The notes under the pieces: model-generated
Seen by the model: only the letters and a program-made list of their open reading frames with translations
Databases searched by the model: none
Told to the model about the DNA's origin: nothing
Position numbers and translations under genes: made by a program
In this document: positions 31,959-40,536 of the stretch, one piece after another
Position numbering within the stretch: position 1 is the stretch's first letter
Layout of the letters: each line of letters opens with the position of its first letter
NCBI RefSeq assembly: GCF_013408295.1
Contig: NZ_JACBYQ010000001.1
Location: 558,001-622,000 of the forward strand
Origin: Psychromicrobium silvestre
GTDB lineage: Bacteria > Actinomycetota > Actinomycetes > Actinomycetales > Micrococcaceae
Direction: 5' to 3'
DNA: 64,000 nt

Positions 31959-33203
31959 ATGCGCATCATCCTCGGCGTTGGCGGCGGCATCGCCGCCTAT
32001 AAGGCTGCCTCCCTTTTGCGGCTCTTCACCGAGGCGGGGCATTCGGTCACCGTCATTCCCACCCAGGCTTCGCTGAATTTTGTTGGCGCGGCCACCTGGG
32101 AAGCACTCTCCGGCAAAACGGTGAGCAATGATGTCTTTGATCAGGTGGAGAAGGTCAATCACGTCCGCTTAGGTCATGAAGCCGATCTGATTGTGCTGGC
32201 TCCGGCCACCGCCGATCTACTGGCTCGTGCGGCTGGCGGGCATGCCGATGACCTGCTGACCAACACCTTGCTGATGGCGCACGGTCCGGTGCTCTACGCG
32301 CCGGCGATGCACTCCGAGATGTGGGCTAATCCGGCCACCCAGGCCAATGTTGCCACCCTGCGCTCTCGCGGAGCCACCGTGCTCGATCCGGCCGTGGGCC
32401 GGCTGACCGGTAGCGACTCGGGTCCGGGAAGGTTGCCGGAACCCGAGGAGATTTTTGCTGCCGCACTGGCATTGGTGGAATCCCACGATAGTGCTGAGAG
32501 CCTTGGCCTGAGCGGTAAACGAGTGGTGATCACGGCCGGGGGAACCTTGGAGCCGCTGGACCCGGTTCGCTACTTGGGCAACCGCTCCTCCGGGAAACAA
32601 GGAATTGCGCTGGCTCTGGCGGCACAGCAAGCCGGTGCCACGGTTACCTTGATAGCCGCACATCTGGAAGTAGCACTGCCCAGCGCAGCCCTGACGGTGC
32701 AAAGGGTGGAAACTGCTCTTGAGCTACAGGCAGCGACCGAACTTGCCGCAGATACCGCCGATGTGGTGATCATGGCGGCCGCGGTGGCGGATTTCCGGCC
32801 CGATCATGCCGAAGGTAGCAAGATCAAGAAGCGTGATGACAGTGCTGATCCGGTGATTACCTTGGTGCGAAATCCCGATATCCTGGCCGGGCTGGTCTCT
32901 CGGCGCAATGCTCGGGGAGCGCGGCAGCTGATCGTCGGATTTGCTGCCGAAACCGGTGATGAGCGCGGAGATGTGCTGGATTATGCTCTGGCCAAGTTGG
33001 AACGCAAGGGTTGCGATCTGCTTGTGGTCAACCAGGTTGGCCAGGATGGACAGGGGCAGGAAAAAGTTTTCGGACAGGATTCGAACCAGGTACTTATCCT
33101 GGATCGGGACGGTTCCGCACCGGTGCCAGCGGAAGGCTCCAAGCAAGCGGTGGCGAGGGCCGTCGTCGAACGTATTGTGAACAAAATCGATGCTTTCCAG
33201 TGA
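31959..33203 (+). CDS. coaBC: Bifunctional phosphopantothenoylcysteine decarboxylase / phosphopantothenate-cysteine ligase
   Basis: Performs two steps of coenzyme A synthesis: CTP-dependent joining of cysteine to 4'-phosphopantothenate (CoaB) and FMN-dependent decarboxylation (CoaC). 414 aa. The CoaC domain is about residues 1-180, with GVGGGIAAYKAASLLR, the active-site histidine in VNHVRLGHEAD, and the substrate-clamp-type APAMHSEMW. The CoaB domain follows from about 190 (VVITAGGTLEPLDPVRYLGN, MAAAVADFRP, KIKKRDD). ATG at 31959 lacks an obvious ribosome-binding site. Confidence 0.96.
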   Translation: MRIILGVGGGIAAYKAASLLRLFTEAGHSVTVIPTQASLNFVGAATWEALSGKTVSNDVFDQVEKVNHVRLGHEADLIVLAPATADLLARAAGGHADDLLTNTLLMAHGPVLYAPAMHSEMWANPATQANVATLRSRGATVLDPAVGRLTGSDSGPGRLPEPEEIFAAALALVESHDSAESLGLSGKRVVITAGGTLEPLDPVRYLGNRSSGKQGIALALAAQQAGATVTLIAAHLEVALPSAALTVQRVETALELQAATELAADTADVVIMAAAVADFRPDHAEGSKIKKRDDSADPVITLVRNPDILAGLVSRRNARGARQLIVGFAAETGDERGDVLDYALAKLERKGCDLLVVNQVGQDGQGQEKVFGQDSNQVLILDRDGSAPVPAEGSKQAVARAVVERIVNKIDAFQ

Positions 33204-33233
33204 TCGCTACGATCCGGCGAGCACTGCGGAAGT

Positions 33234-33239
33234 TAGAGT
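33234..33239 (+). promoter_or_regulatory. -10 element of a leaderless promoter for metK
   Basis: TAGAGT ends 6 nt before the GTG at 33246. Only 42 nt separate coaBC and metK, so there is no room for a SAM riboswitch; read-through from coaBC is also possible. Confidence 0.4.
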
Positions 33240-33245
33240 GAAGAA

Positions 33246-34457
33246 GTGACTTTTAGCAAGGAATCCATGCCTGGTCTGAGACTATTTACCTCCGAGTCTG
33301 TGACCGAGGGACACCCGGATAAGATCTGTGATCAGATCAGCGACGCCATCTTGGATGCGCTTTTGCGGGCCGATCCGGAGTCTCGGGTAGCGGTTGAGAC
33401 GCTGGCCACCACCGGCTTGGTACATGTCGCCGGTGAGGTGACCACTGACGCCTACGTCGAGATTCCGCAGATCGTCCGGGAGACGATTCTTGGCATCGGT
33501 TACGATTCCTCGGCAAACGGTTTCGATGGTGCACGTTGTGGCGTTTCCGTCTCCATCGGGCAGCAATCCCCGGACATCTTCGACGGCGTGTTCAACTCAC
33601 TCGAAGCCAGGGCAGGTAGTACGGATAGCTATGATCTACAGGGTGCCGGCGATCAAGGCTTGATGTTCGGCTACGCCTCGAATGAGACGGGCACCTTTAT
33701 GCCCACTCCGATCTTCTTGGCTCACCGCCTGTCGGAGCGGCTCTCCGAGGTACGCAAGACCGGTCAGCTGGCGTACTTACGTCCGGACGGCAAGACTCAG
33801 GTCACTATCGGGTACGACGGCGACACCCCGGTAAGTGTGCAAACGGTAGTGATCTCCAGCCAGCACGCCGAAAATGCTTCTCTTGATCAGTTGCGCGCCG
33901 ATCTGGCCGAGTTCGTGATCAATCCTGTGCTAGCCGATTCCGGCTTGGATCTTTCCCAGGTTCGCCATATTCTCAATCCGGCTGGCGCCTTCGTGGTCGG
34001 CGGACCGGTGGGGGATGCTGGCTTGACCGGAAGGAAGATCATCGTCGATACCTACGGAGGGATGGCTCGGCATGGTGGTGGGGCTTTCTCCGGGAAGGAT
34101 CCGTCGAAGGTCGATCGCTCTGCTGCCTATGCCATGCGATGGGTGGCGAAGAACGTGGTGGCTGCCGGGCTGGCCAGCCGCGCTGAGATTCAGATCGCTT
34201 ATGCCATTGGCCAGGCTCGCCCGGTTGGTACCTATGTCGAGACTTTTGGCACCGAGACTGTCGATCCGGGCAGAATCAGCCAGGCAATCAGCGAGATCTT
34301 CGACCTGCGTCCGCAGGCGATCATTAACGATCTTGATTTGAAGCGTCCGATCTATGCGAAGACCGCAGCTCACGGCCACTTTGGTCGCGAAGACCCGGAC
34401 TTCACCTGGGAACGCTTGGACCGGGTAGAGGCGCTACGCTCTTATTTCGGCGCCTAA
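33246..34457 (+). CDS. metK: S-adenosylmethionine synthetase
   Basis: Makes SAM from methionine and ATP. 403 aa, three-domain fold. Motifs: [20 protein letters not shown] (residues 14-33, with catalytic His and metal-binding Asp), [12 protein letters not shown] near 131, the methionine/ATP-binding [15 protein letters not shown] (about 277-291), and the C-terminal GHFGR. GTG start at 33246; an internal ATG 7 codons on (MPGLRLF) is an alternative start. Followed by priA, the usual actinobacterial order. Confidence 0.97.
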   Translation: MTFSKESMPGLRLFTSESVTEGHPDKICDQISDAILDALLRADPESRVAVETLATTGLVHVAGEVTTDAYVEIPQIVRETILGIGYDSSANGFDGARCGVSVSIGQQSPDIFDGVFNSLEARAGSTDSYDLQGAGDQGLMFGYASNETGTFMPTPIFLAHRLSERLSEVRKTGQLAYLRPDGKTQVTIGYDGDTPVSVQTVVISSQHAENASLDQLRADLAEFVINPVLADSGLDLSQVRHILNPAGAFVVGGPVGDAGLTGRKIIVDTYGGMARHGGGAFSGKDPSKVDRSAAYAMRWVAKNVVAAGLASRAEIQIAYAIGQARPVGTYVETFGTETVDPGRISQAISEIFDLRPQAIINDLDLKRPIYAKTAAHGHFGREDPDFTWERLDRVEALRSYFGA

Positions 34458-34550
34458 AGAGGATCACGGTCCGGTAGTGGGCCGCAGCTTCAGACTGTCA
34501 CCGGTAGCTGATTGACTTATTGCATCGACCAGCAGGCGGGAGGGAATGTC

Positions 34551-36611
34551 TTGAGTAGCAATGCGGGCACCGAAGCGCTGCTGCCACTGCCCGAACCAGC
34601 GGCAGATGGCGAGCAACTCACCGCTGAGCAATTGCCGATCGCCAGGGTGCTTATTGATTCCTCGCTACCGCATTTGGACCGTCTTTTTGATTATCGAATT
34701 CCGCCAGAACTCCATGAAGTCGCGCAGCCCGGCGTCCGGGTCCGGGTGCGGTTCGCTGGCCAGGAACTGGCCGGATTCCTGATCGATCGGGTGGCTCGGG
34801 CAGGCACCGAACATAAACTTGCACCGCTGGGCAAGGTGGTCAGTCCACTCCAAGTGCTCAAGCCAGAGATCCTCGCGCTGGCCACTAGCGTTGCCGCTCG
34901 ATATGCCGGAGCAATCTCCGATGTGCTCAGGGTGGCGGTACCGCCACGAGCGGCGAAGGTGGAACAGGGCTATCTTGGGAAGGAACTGGGAGAACAGGAG
35001 ATGCCACCGCCGTCGTTTGTGCTAGATCCGGAGTTGTTTCGCGGCTACGACCGGGCCCAGCATTTCCTGGAACACTTGGCTGCTGGCGGATCTCCTCGGG
35101 CTACCCTGGGTGCCTTGCGTGGCTACGGTGCGCTGTCCTGGCACCACCAACTTGCTCAAGCCATCGCCGTTTGCGCGGGCAGCGGGCGCGGGGCGATTGC
35201 GGTAGTGCCAGACTTACGAGATCTTGACCTGCTCTGCGTTGCTGTTGCCGAACTCCTCGGAGCGGATAGCTATGTCCGACTCACCGCCGACGATGGACCG
35301 ACTCCCAGATATCGTGGATTTTTGCGGGTACTCAGTGGGGAGTGCCGGATTGTGCTCGGTACCCGTTCCGCAGCCTTTGCGCCGGTGCAGAACCTTGGCC
35401 TGCTATGTTGCTGGGACGATGGCGACGATCTGCTGATTGAGCGCCGTGCGCCTTACCAGCACGCCCGCGAAGTTCTCTTGCTACGTGCTGAGCAACAGGG
35501 CGCAGCCGTGTTGCTAGCCGGGCATACTCGCAGCACCGAGGCAGAGCGCCTGCTGGAAAGTGGCTGGGCGCAGCCCATCACACCGCAGCGGTCACTGAGT
35601 CGGCGAATTGCCCCGCGGGTGGTGAACACCTCGGACAGCTTTGAAACAGAGCGAGATCCACTCGCCACCTTGGCTCGACTGCCGCATCGGGCGTGGCAGG
35701 TGGCGCAGCAGGGACTGGAGCGCGGACCGGTGCTGATTCAGGTGGCACGCGGCGGCTATATTCCAGCCCTGGCCTGCGAAAATTGCCGGGAATCAGCCAG
35801 ATGTACCAAATGCGCAGGACCGCTAGGGCGTTCCGGAGCCGTCGGAGAGGTGCAATGCCGCTGGTGCGGGACCCCGGAGAACAGTTTTAGCTGCCCGCAT
35901 TGTGGGGGGCGCAGGCTGCGCAATACGGTTAGCGGAGCAGGACGTACCGCGGAGGAACTGGGCCGAGCTTTCCCTAAGGCGCAGGTCATCTCTTCGGCTA
36001 ATGACCATGTCAAGGCCACCATTCCGGACAAACCAGCGCTTGTAGTGGCAACCGTGGGCGCCGAACCGGTGGCGGCCGGGGGCTATGCGGCGGCCTTGCT
36101 CCTCGACGGGGACACCCTCATGCGCCGAGAAAATCTCCGTGCTGCAGAGGAAGCCGTCCGCAGATGGTTTACCGCGGCGGCTTTGGTTCAACCGGCTGAG
36201 CAAGGCGGAACCGTGGTGCTGACCGCCTCACAAAGCGAGGCTGCGGCGGCCCTAGTGCGCTGGGATCCCGCGGGATTCGCCGCCCGCGAATTAGCACAGC
36301 GTCGCGAACTAGGGCTACCACCGGCGGTGCGCCTGATTGCATTGACCGGGGCATTGGCTGCCGTGACCACGTTTATGACTCGGCTGGAGCTTCCGGATTT
36401 GGCCAACCCAAAGGTGCGAGTTATCGGTCCGGCGCTGCTGAGTAGCTATTCAGCGGCTGCCGCCGAGGAGGAATATCGTTCCCTCATTTTCGTACCCTAT
36501 GCCATGGCCCAGACCGTGCTCGCTCAGGTGCGCGCCGTCAAGGCGAGCCTCTCGGCTTCGCGGCAGACGGAGCCGGTACAGGTGCGATGCGACGGAGTGG
36601 ACCTGCTCTGA
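34551..36611 (+). CDS. priA: Primosomal protein N' (PriA), form without ATPase motifs
   Basis: PriA-like replication restart protein, 686 aa. The N-terminal 3'-DNA-binding domain (IARVLIDSSLPHLDRLFDYR) and the zinc-binding region are intact: eight cysteines in CENCRESARCTKC, CRWC and CPHC (about residues 408-452). The helicase core is degenerate: where E. coli has GVTGSGKTE this protein has AGSGRGAIAVV, and the DEEH box is replaced by CCWDDGDD. This loss is known for actinobacterial PriA and suggests a structural loader role without helicase activity. Start set at TTG 34551 because GGGAGG lies 7 nt upstream; the frame is open for 13 more codons. Convergent with the glycosyltransferase gene. 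Confidence 0.88.
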   Translation: MSSNAGTEALLPLPEPAADGEQLTAEQLPIARVLIDSSLPHLDRLFDYRIPPELHEVAQPGVRVRVRFAGQELAGFLIDRVARAGTEHKLAPLGKVVSPLQVLKPEILALATSVAARYAGAISDVLRVAVPPRAAKVEQGYLGKELGEQEMPPPSFVLDPELFRGYDRAQHFLEHLAAGGSPRATLGALRGYGALSWHHQLAQAIAVCAGSGRGAIAVVPDLRDLDLLCVAVAELLGADSYVRLTADDGPTPRYRGFLRVLSGECRIVLGTRSAAFAPVQNLGLLCCWDDGDDLLIERRAPYQHAREVLLLRAEQQGAAVLLAGHTRSTEAERLLESGWAQPITPQRSLSRRIAPRVVNTSDSFETERDPLATLARLPHRAWQVAQQGLERGPVLIQVARGGYIPALACENCRESARCTKCAGPLGRSGAVGEVQCRWCGTPENSFSCPHCGGRRLRNTVSGAGRTAEELGRAFPKAQVISSANDHVKATIPDKPALVVATVGAEPVAAGGYAAALLLDGDTLMRRENLRAAEEAVRRWFTAAALVQPAEQGGTVVLTASQSEAAAALVRWDPAGFAARELAQRRELGLPPAVRLIALTGALAAVTTFMTRLELPDLANPKVRVIGPALLSSYSAAAAEEEYRSLIFVPYAMAQTVLAQVRAVKASLSASRQTEPVQVRCDGVDLL

Positions 36612-36632
36612 TGAGGAGTTCGGGCCGATCCC

Positions 36633-37712
36633 TTAGCCCTCAGAGTGCAGGGCGGCGGCCTCCTCGGCCATAGCCACCAAGGCCTCTGCCGAGCGTTCCC
36701 AGCTGTATTCGGCGGCGCGTTGCAGGGAAGCCGCGGAACGGCGTCGCCACTCTTCGGGCTCGGCTAGTGCGCGTACCGCCGTCGCGAAAGCTTCCGAATC
36801 ATCCTCCGGAACATAGCTGGCCGCTTGGCCGCCCACTTCACGAAAAATCTCGGTGTCCGCAACCACCACCGGGGTTCCCAAGGTCATTGATTCGACCAGT
36901 GGCAAACCGTATCCCTCTGCCTTCGACAAGGTGACCAGCGCCGTCGCTCGTAATACCAGCTCGTCATACTCCTCATCGGTCACCCCATGATGAAACACCA
37001 CCCGGGCGTCCTGGGGAATCAGAGCTGCCAACTCGGCTTGGCGTTCCGGGGTGATGCGGCTCAGCAGATGCAGGGTGAACTCCGGCAGCCCGGCCATTCC
37101 CCGGATCATAGTTTCCACGTTTTTATAGGGCATGAATGAGCCCATGTAGACGAGAGATTTTTCTGGCTGTACGGCGGGATCGCGCGGCTGTTTGCCCGGC
37201 TGCGGCGCATTACCGACAATCCGGATGGGCCGCTTGGTGAGCCGGAATTTCTCGATCAGGGACTGTGAGGTCTGCGAAATCGTGGACACCAAGTCTGCCC
37301 GGTTGAGTAGCAGCCGTTGTGGCCAGTAAGCCTGGTGATAGAGCCGCCAAAGGATCCGTACCGGAAGCGGCAGGAAACCCGGTGGCTGCGGGTGCTGATA
37401 GTAGATCAAGTCCTGCAAGGTCAGGATGAGTCCGTAACGCCTGCCCCAGGAGCCCATGGTTTGTAGCGGGCAGAACACCGCGTCGGGCTCTAGCGGGTTG
37501 ATCTTCCTGGCGACAAAGAGTTCCATTGGCGAAAGTGGGCTGTTCACCTTGACCCAGGGCACCTCGGGAAGCAGCTTGAGCTGCCGCTCGTCATTGATCA
37601 GCATGGTGACCTCGGCGATTTTTGCGGTGGCCTCAATCAAGCTGGCACCGTAGCGGCTGATCCCGTCGTGGAAATCGGTGCGGGTAAAACGGGCGTCCAT
37701 CACGATCTTCAC
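36633..37712 (-). CDS. Glycosyltransferase family 4 (GT-B)
   Basis: Retaining GT-B glycosyltransferase, likely transferring a sugar from a nucleotide donor; acceptor unknown. 359 aa. The N-terminal acceptor domain (MDARFTRTDFHDGISRYGAS) and the C-terminal donor domain with YMGSFMPYKNVETMI (about residues 189-203) and the EX7E motif E266/E274 in KAEGYGLPLVESM are clear. No signal peptide or membrane segment. Last gene of a four-gene operon; overlaps the hydrolase gene by 4 nt. Role could be glycolipid or cell-wall glycan synthesis; nothing in the sequence decides this. Confidence 0.85.
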   Translation of the reverse strand: MKIVMDARFTRTDFHDGISRYGASLIEATAKIAEVTMLINDERQLKLLPEVPWVKVNSPLSPMELFVARKINPLEPDAVFCPLQTMGSWGRRYGLILTLQDLIYYQHPQPPGFLPLPVRILWRLYHQAYWPQRLLLNRADLVSTISQTSQSLIEKFRLTKRPIRIVGNAPQPGKQPRDPAVQPEKSLVYMGSFMPYKNVETMIRGMAGLPEFTLHLLSRITPERQAELAALIPQDARVVFHHGVTDEEYDELVLRATALVTLSKAEGYGLPLVESMTLGTPVVVADTEIFREVGGQAASYVPEDDSEAFATAVRALAEPEEWRRRSAASLQRAAEYSWERSAEALVAMAEEAAALHSEG

Positions 37713-38638
37713 GAAGCTGCCTCCGAAGGGTCTGGGTGTGCGGCCAGGAAAGCCTTGATGGCTTGAGCGGCTTCGGCCGGTGTCTCATAGTGAATGAGGT
37801 GCCCGACGCCGTCAATCACCGACAATTCAGCCTGCGGTAAGCGCTCCAGCAGCGCGTGTTGAGCCGGTAACGCCGCTATTTCGTCCTTCTCACCGGCGAT
37901 CAGCAAGGTTGGCAGCCGGAGTTGCTCGGCCACTTGACGTACATTACCGCTGATCGAAGCCTTAAAAGCTTCCAGCAGCATGTCCCGATGAGCGAAGGAA
38001 CTGAAATAGGCGTGGTGTTGGCCGTGGATGAACTCCAGCAGCTCTGGGTCCTTCGTTTTCGCCATACTCACGCTCATCACTTGCACGATCAATTTGCTCC
38101 GCAGCAGCGCCTGGCCCAGTTTCTCCGGCAGCTTCGCGGCAGCCCAGTAATAGAACTGCGCTAATTTGGAGAGCACTCCCTTTGGTCCTTCTAAAGCCGG
38201 GGCAGCAATCGGGTTGATCAGGATCAGCTCGGCCACCCGTCCGGGGTGCTCAGCCACAAAATGACTCGCCACGATCGACCCGAAGGAATGGCCTAGCAGG
38301 ACGGTTCGTTCGTCCAATCCCAGCGCGGTCATAAACTCCTGTAGGAATTCGGTGTAACCGGCGATGTTGTGTTCTCGACTGGGGAAGGCTTCTGACTCGC
38401 CGAAGCCTGGCAAATCCGGCATCAGCACCCGCAAGCCCGGGAGCGCTTCTACCACTCGTTCCAGTCCGTGGTGATCACCGCGGAAACCGTGTACCACTAA
38501 TACCGTGCGCAGTGGAGCTGGCGAATTGTCTGCCGGGCAGGGTAGTGCGGGGTATTCCCAGTAGTGAACGGTTGAACCGCTCAGTTCAAGGGAATGCTCA
38601 CTCACCCTGTCTTGGATCACGGGGGAGTAGCGGTTCAT
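37709..38638 (-). CDS. Alpha/beta-fold hydrolase
   Basis: Serine hydrolase of the alpha/beta-fold superfamily, 309 aa, substrate unknown. Oxyanion-hole segment VVHGFRGDHHG (about residues 48-58), MPDLPGFGES, nucleophile elbow LGHSFGS with S118, the acid in AGEKDEIA and the histidine in DGVGHLIHYETP near the C-terminus. A helical cap of about 90 residues lies in between. No signal peptide, so cytoplasmic. Overlaps both neighbours by 4 nt, showing translational coupling in the operon regulator - aldo/keto reductase - hydrolase - glycosyltransferase. Confidence 0.85.
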   Translation of the reverse strand: MNRYSPVIQDRVSEHSLELSGSTVHYWEYPALPCPADNSPAPLRTVLVVHGFRGDHHGLERVVEALPGLRVLMPDLPGFGESEAFPSREHNIAGYTEFLQEFMTALGLDERTVLLGHSFGSIVASHFVAEHPGRVAELILINPIAAPALEGPKGVLSKLAQFYYWAAAKLPEKLGQALLRSKLIVQVMSVSMAKTKDPELLEFIHGQHHAYFSSFAHRDMLLEAFKASISGNVRQVAEQLRLPTLLIAGEKDEIAALPAQHALLERLPQAELSVIDGVGHLIHYETPAEAAQAIKAFLAAHPDPSEAAS

Positions 38639-39468
38639 CCTACTGTCCTGGGGTCGGAGCCAACGCGTTGAAAGCGGTCAAGGGCGGCAATTCTGGCCAT
38701 GGTTTGCGGGCTCAGTTGCATAGTCGGAAGTTCAAGATTCTGCCTAATCCGCGCTTCGCTGGAGGCTTTCGGGATCGCGCTGATGCCCAGTTCGCGCAGC
38801 CAGCACAGCACCAGTTGGGCTACCGGTAGGCCCAATTCGGCGGATAACTCCAGTAAGCCCGGATCGTTTAGCACTTGCCCCCTGGCCAGTGGACTCCAAG
38901 CCTGAGTGAGAATGCCATGCTGGGCGTGGAATGCTCTCAGCGGACCTTGTTGCAACCAAGGGTGCAACTCCACCTGGTTGAGGGAGGGCCGCACAGTGCA
39001 TTCCTGGAGCAGCCGCTCAAGGTGCTCGATCAGGAAGTTACTCACCCCTATAGAGCGGACGACGCCGTCGGCCGCCAAAGCCTCGAAAGCCCGGTAGGTT
39101 TCTAGGTACTTATCCTGGGCTGGCGCAGGCCAGTGGATCAAGAAGAGATCGAGATAGTCCAAGCCAAGACGTTGGTGGGATTCCTTAAAGCCGCGCAGCG
39201 CCGAATCGTAGCCTTGCTGATCGTTCCAGAGCTTGGAGGTAATGAAGAGCTCATTGCGGCTAACCACGCCATCGGAGATCGCCTGCCTGACCGCTTGGCC
39301 GACTCCTTCCTCGTTGAGATAGAACGCGGCGGTGTCTATTAATCGGTAGCCGGCGTCGATGGCTTGCCTGACCAGTCGAGCGGTTTCTTGCGGAGGAACC
39401 TTATAGACACCGTAACCTTGTGATGGAATCCGCGCACCGGAATTGAGCGTCAGCAACGGGGAAGTCAT
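38635..39468 (-). CDS. Aldo/keto reductase
   Basis: NADPH-dependent carbonyl reductase, 277 aa, of the AKR5-like group (2,5-diketo-D-gluconate reductase-like proteins). The full catalytic tetrad is visible: D45 and Y50 in LIDTAAFY, K79 in FITSKLW, H112 in LFLIHWP. Cofactor phosphate-binding region IPKASSEARIRQNLE is near the C-terminus. True substrate unknown. Second gene of the SorC-headed operon, overlapping neighbours by 4 nt on each side, so probably controlled by the upstream regulator. Confidence 0.9.
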   Translation of the reverse strand: MTSPLLTLNSGARIPSQGYGVYKVPPQETARLVRQAIDAGYRLIDTAAFYLNEEGVGQAVRQAISDGVVSRNELFITSKLWNDQQGYDSALRGFKESHQRLGLDYLDLFLIHWPAPAQDKYLETYRAFEALAADGVVRSIGVSNFLIEHLERLLQECTVRPSLNQVELHPWLQQGPLRAFHAQHGILTQAWSPLARGQVLNDPGLLELSAELGLPVAQLVLCWLRELGISAIPKASSEARIRQNLELPTMQLSPQTMARIAALDRFQRVGSDPRTVG

Positions 39469-40466
39469 AGTCCGACTTTACCGGGTGGCTCGCTATGAAC
39501 GGTTATATCCTCCTGCACCAGACGGCGCGCCGTCGCCTCATCCAGGATCAGTTCGGTGGCCAGACCGGCGGCGAGTGCACCTCGTAGACCATTGATCTTG
39601 GAAACCCCGGAGACCACACATATTCTGCGGTGAACTTGGCGCAGCTGGGATAGCGGTGGACCGGAGGCGCGGGTGTTCATGGCGATTCCGTCGTCGCTCC
39701 CATCGGCCCGGAAGAACACCGTGGCCACGTCACCCACCACCGAGCTAGCGGCTAGCCCGTCAAGATCTGTCTCATCGAGATAGCCACCGGTATAAACGTG
39801 GCTGGGTACATCGGAGTCAATCGAGCCAACACCAAAAACCGACATGGTCATTCGTTCTTGCAGATCCAGAATGCGCTGCACGCTGCGTTCGTTCCACATT
39901 GCAGCTTTGGTCTCCGCGCGATCGAAGAAGGCTGGGACTGGGAATTGCTCCACCCTGGCGCTATAGGCCTGACCGAAACGACGAAGGATTTCGGAGGCGT
40001 AGCTAATGCCGCTTGTCCTGGTGTTGCCGGAGCCATTCAGTTGCACGATTGTGCAGTCATGGGTGGTTTTCTGCCTCAGATGCCTGCTCACCGCGCTCAG
40101 TGTGGACCCCCAAGCAACACCGATCACGGCATTGGAATCCACCAGCGGCGTGATGGTCCGGGCAGCTTGCAGCGCTACTCGATCCAGCACCTCGCCTTCG
40201 TTGAGGGTGTCCGGGACCGGAACAACGTGCGCATCGACTTGGTATCGGTGGCGGATTTGCCGCTCTAATTCGGGTGTGAGCTCCTGTGGTGAACGGATCT
40301 GAATCTGTACTAATCCGCTGTCTCGCGCTGCCGAGAGTAACCGAGAAACGGTGGAGCGAGAGGTGTGCAATTCATGGGCAATGGCATCCATGGTGAGATC
40401 TTGTAGGTAGTACATCTGGGCTGCCCTCAGGCTGTCCGAATTACTCAGGGATGGTGATCGCGACAA
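39465..40466 (-). CDS. SorC-family sugar-binding transcriptional regulator
   Basis: Predicted repressor or activator that senses a phosphorylated sugar or polyol. 333 aa. A helix-turn-helix spans about residues 22-45 (LTMDAIAHELHTSRSTVSRLL) and is followed by the SorC effector domain (VIGVAWGSTLSAVSRHL, GVGSIDSD, DVATVFFRADG). I set the start at TTG 40466, which has AAAGGAC 7 nt upstream; the frame stays open to 40517, but that would put the intergenic palindromes inside the gene. Divergent from glpD, head of the operon with the aldo/keto reductase. Likely controls glycerol catabolism and its own operon; this is inferred from position. Confidence 0.82.
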   Translation of the reverse strand: MSRSPSLSNSDSLRAAQMYYLQDLTMDAIAHELHTSRSTVSRLLSAARDSGLVQIQIRSPQELTPELERQIRHRYQVDAHVVPVPDTLNEGEVLDRVALQAARTITPLVDSNAVIGVAWGSTLSAVSRHLRQKTTHDCTIVQLNGSGNTRTSGISYASEILRRFGQAYSARVEQFPVPAFFDRAETKAAMWNERSVQRILDLQERMTMSVFGVGSIDSDVPSHVYTGGYLDETDLDGLAASSVVGDVATVFFRADGSDDGIAMNTRASGPPLSQLRQVHRRICVVSGVSKINGLRGALAAGLATELILDEATARRLVQEDITVHSEPPGKVGL

Positions 40467-40536
40467 AGTTCCCGTCCTTTCTGCACGTTTGTGCATATAG
40501 CTTGACTGAATTTTCATTCAGGTTCAAGAATGAAGT
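40467..40536. promoter_or_regulatory. Divergent control region, SorC regulator / glpD, with two palindromes
   Basis: TGCAC-GTTT-GTGCA (40482-40495) and CTGAAT-TTTC-ATTCAG (40506-40521) are perfect inverted repeats. TTGACT (40502-40507) is a near-consensus plus-strand -35 overlapped by the second palindrome, with AAGAAT (40526-40531) as a weak -10, just before the glpD ATG. On the minus strand TATATG lies beside the first palindrome. The layout fits one operator per divergent promoter. Confidence 0.6.

Noticed and set aside
33204-33245. SAM riboswitch ahead of metK
   Set aside because: Only 42 nt separate coaBC and metK, too short for any known SAM riboswitch.
36612-36632. fmt expected after priA
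   Set aside because: In many actinobacteria fmt follows priA; here a convergent glycosyltransferase gene lies 21 nt away and no formyltransferase motif is visible in the window, so fmt must be elsewhere. Noted but not treated as a finding without a comparison genome.
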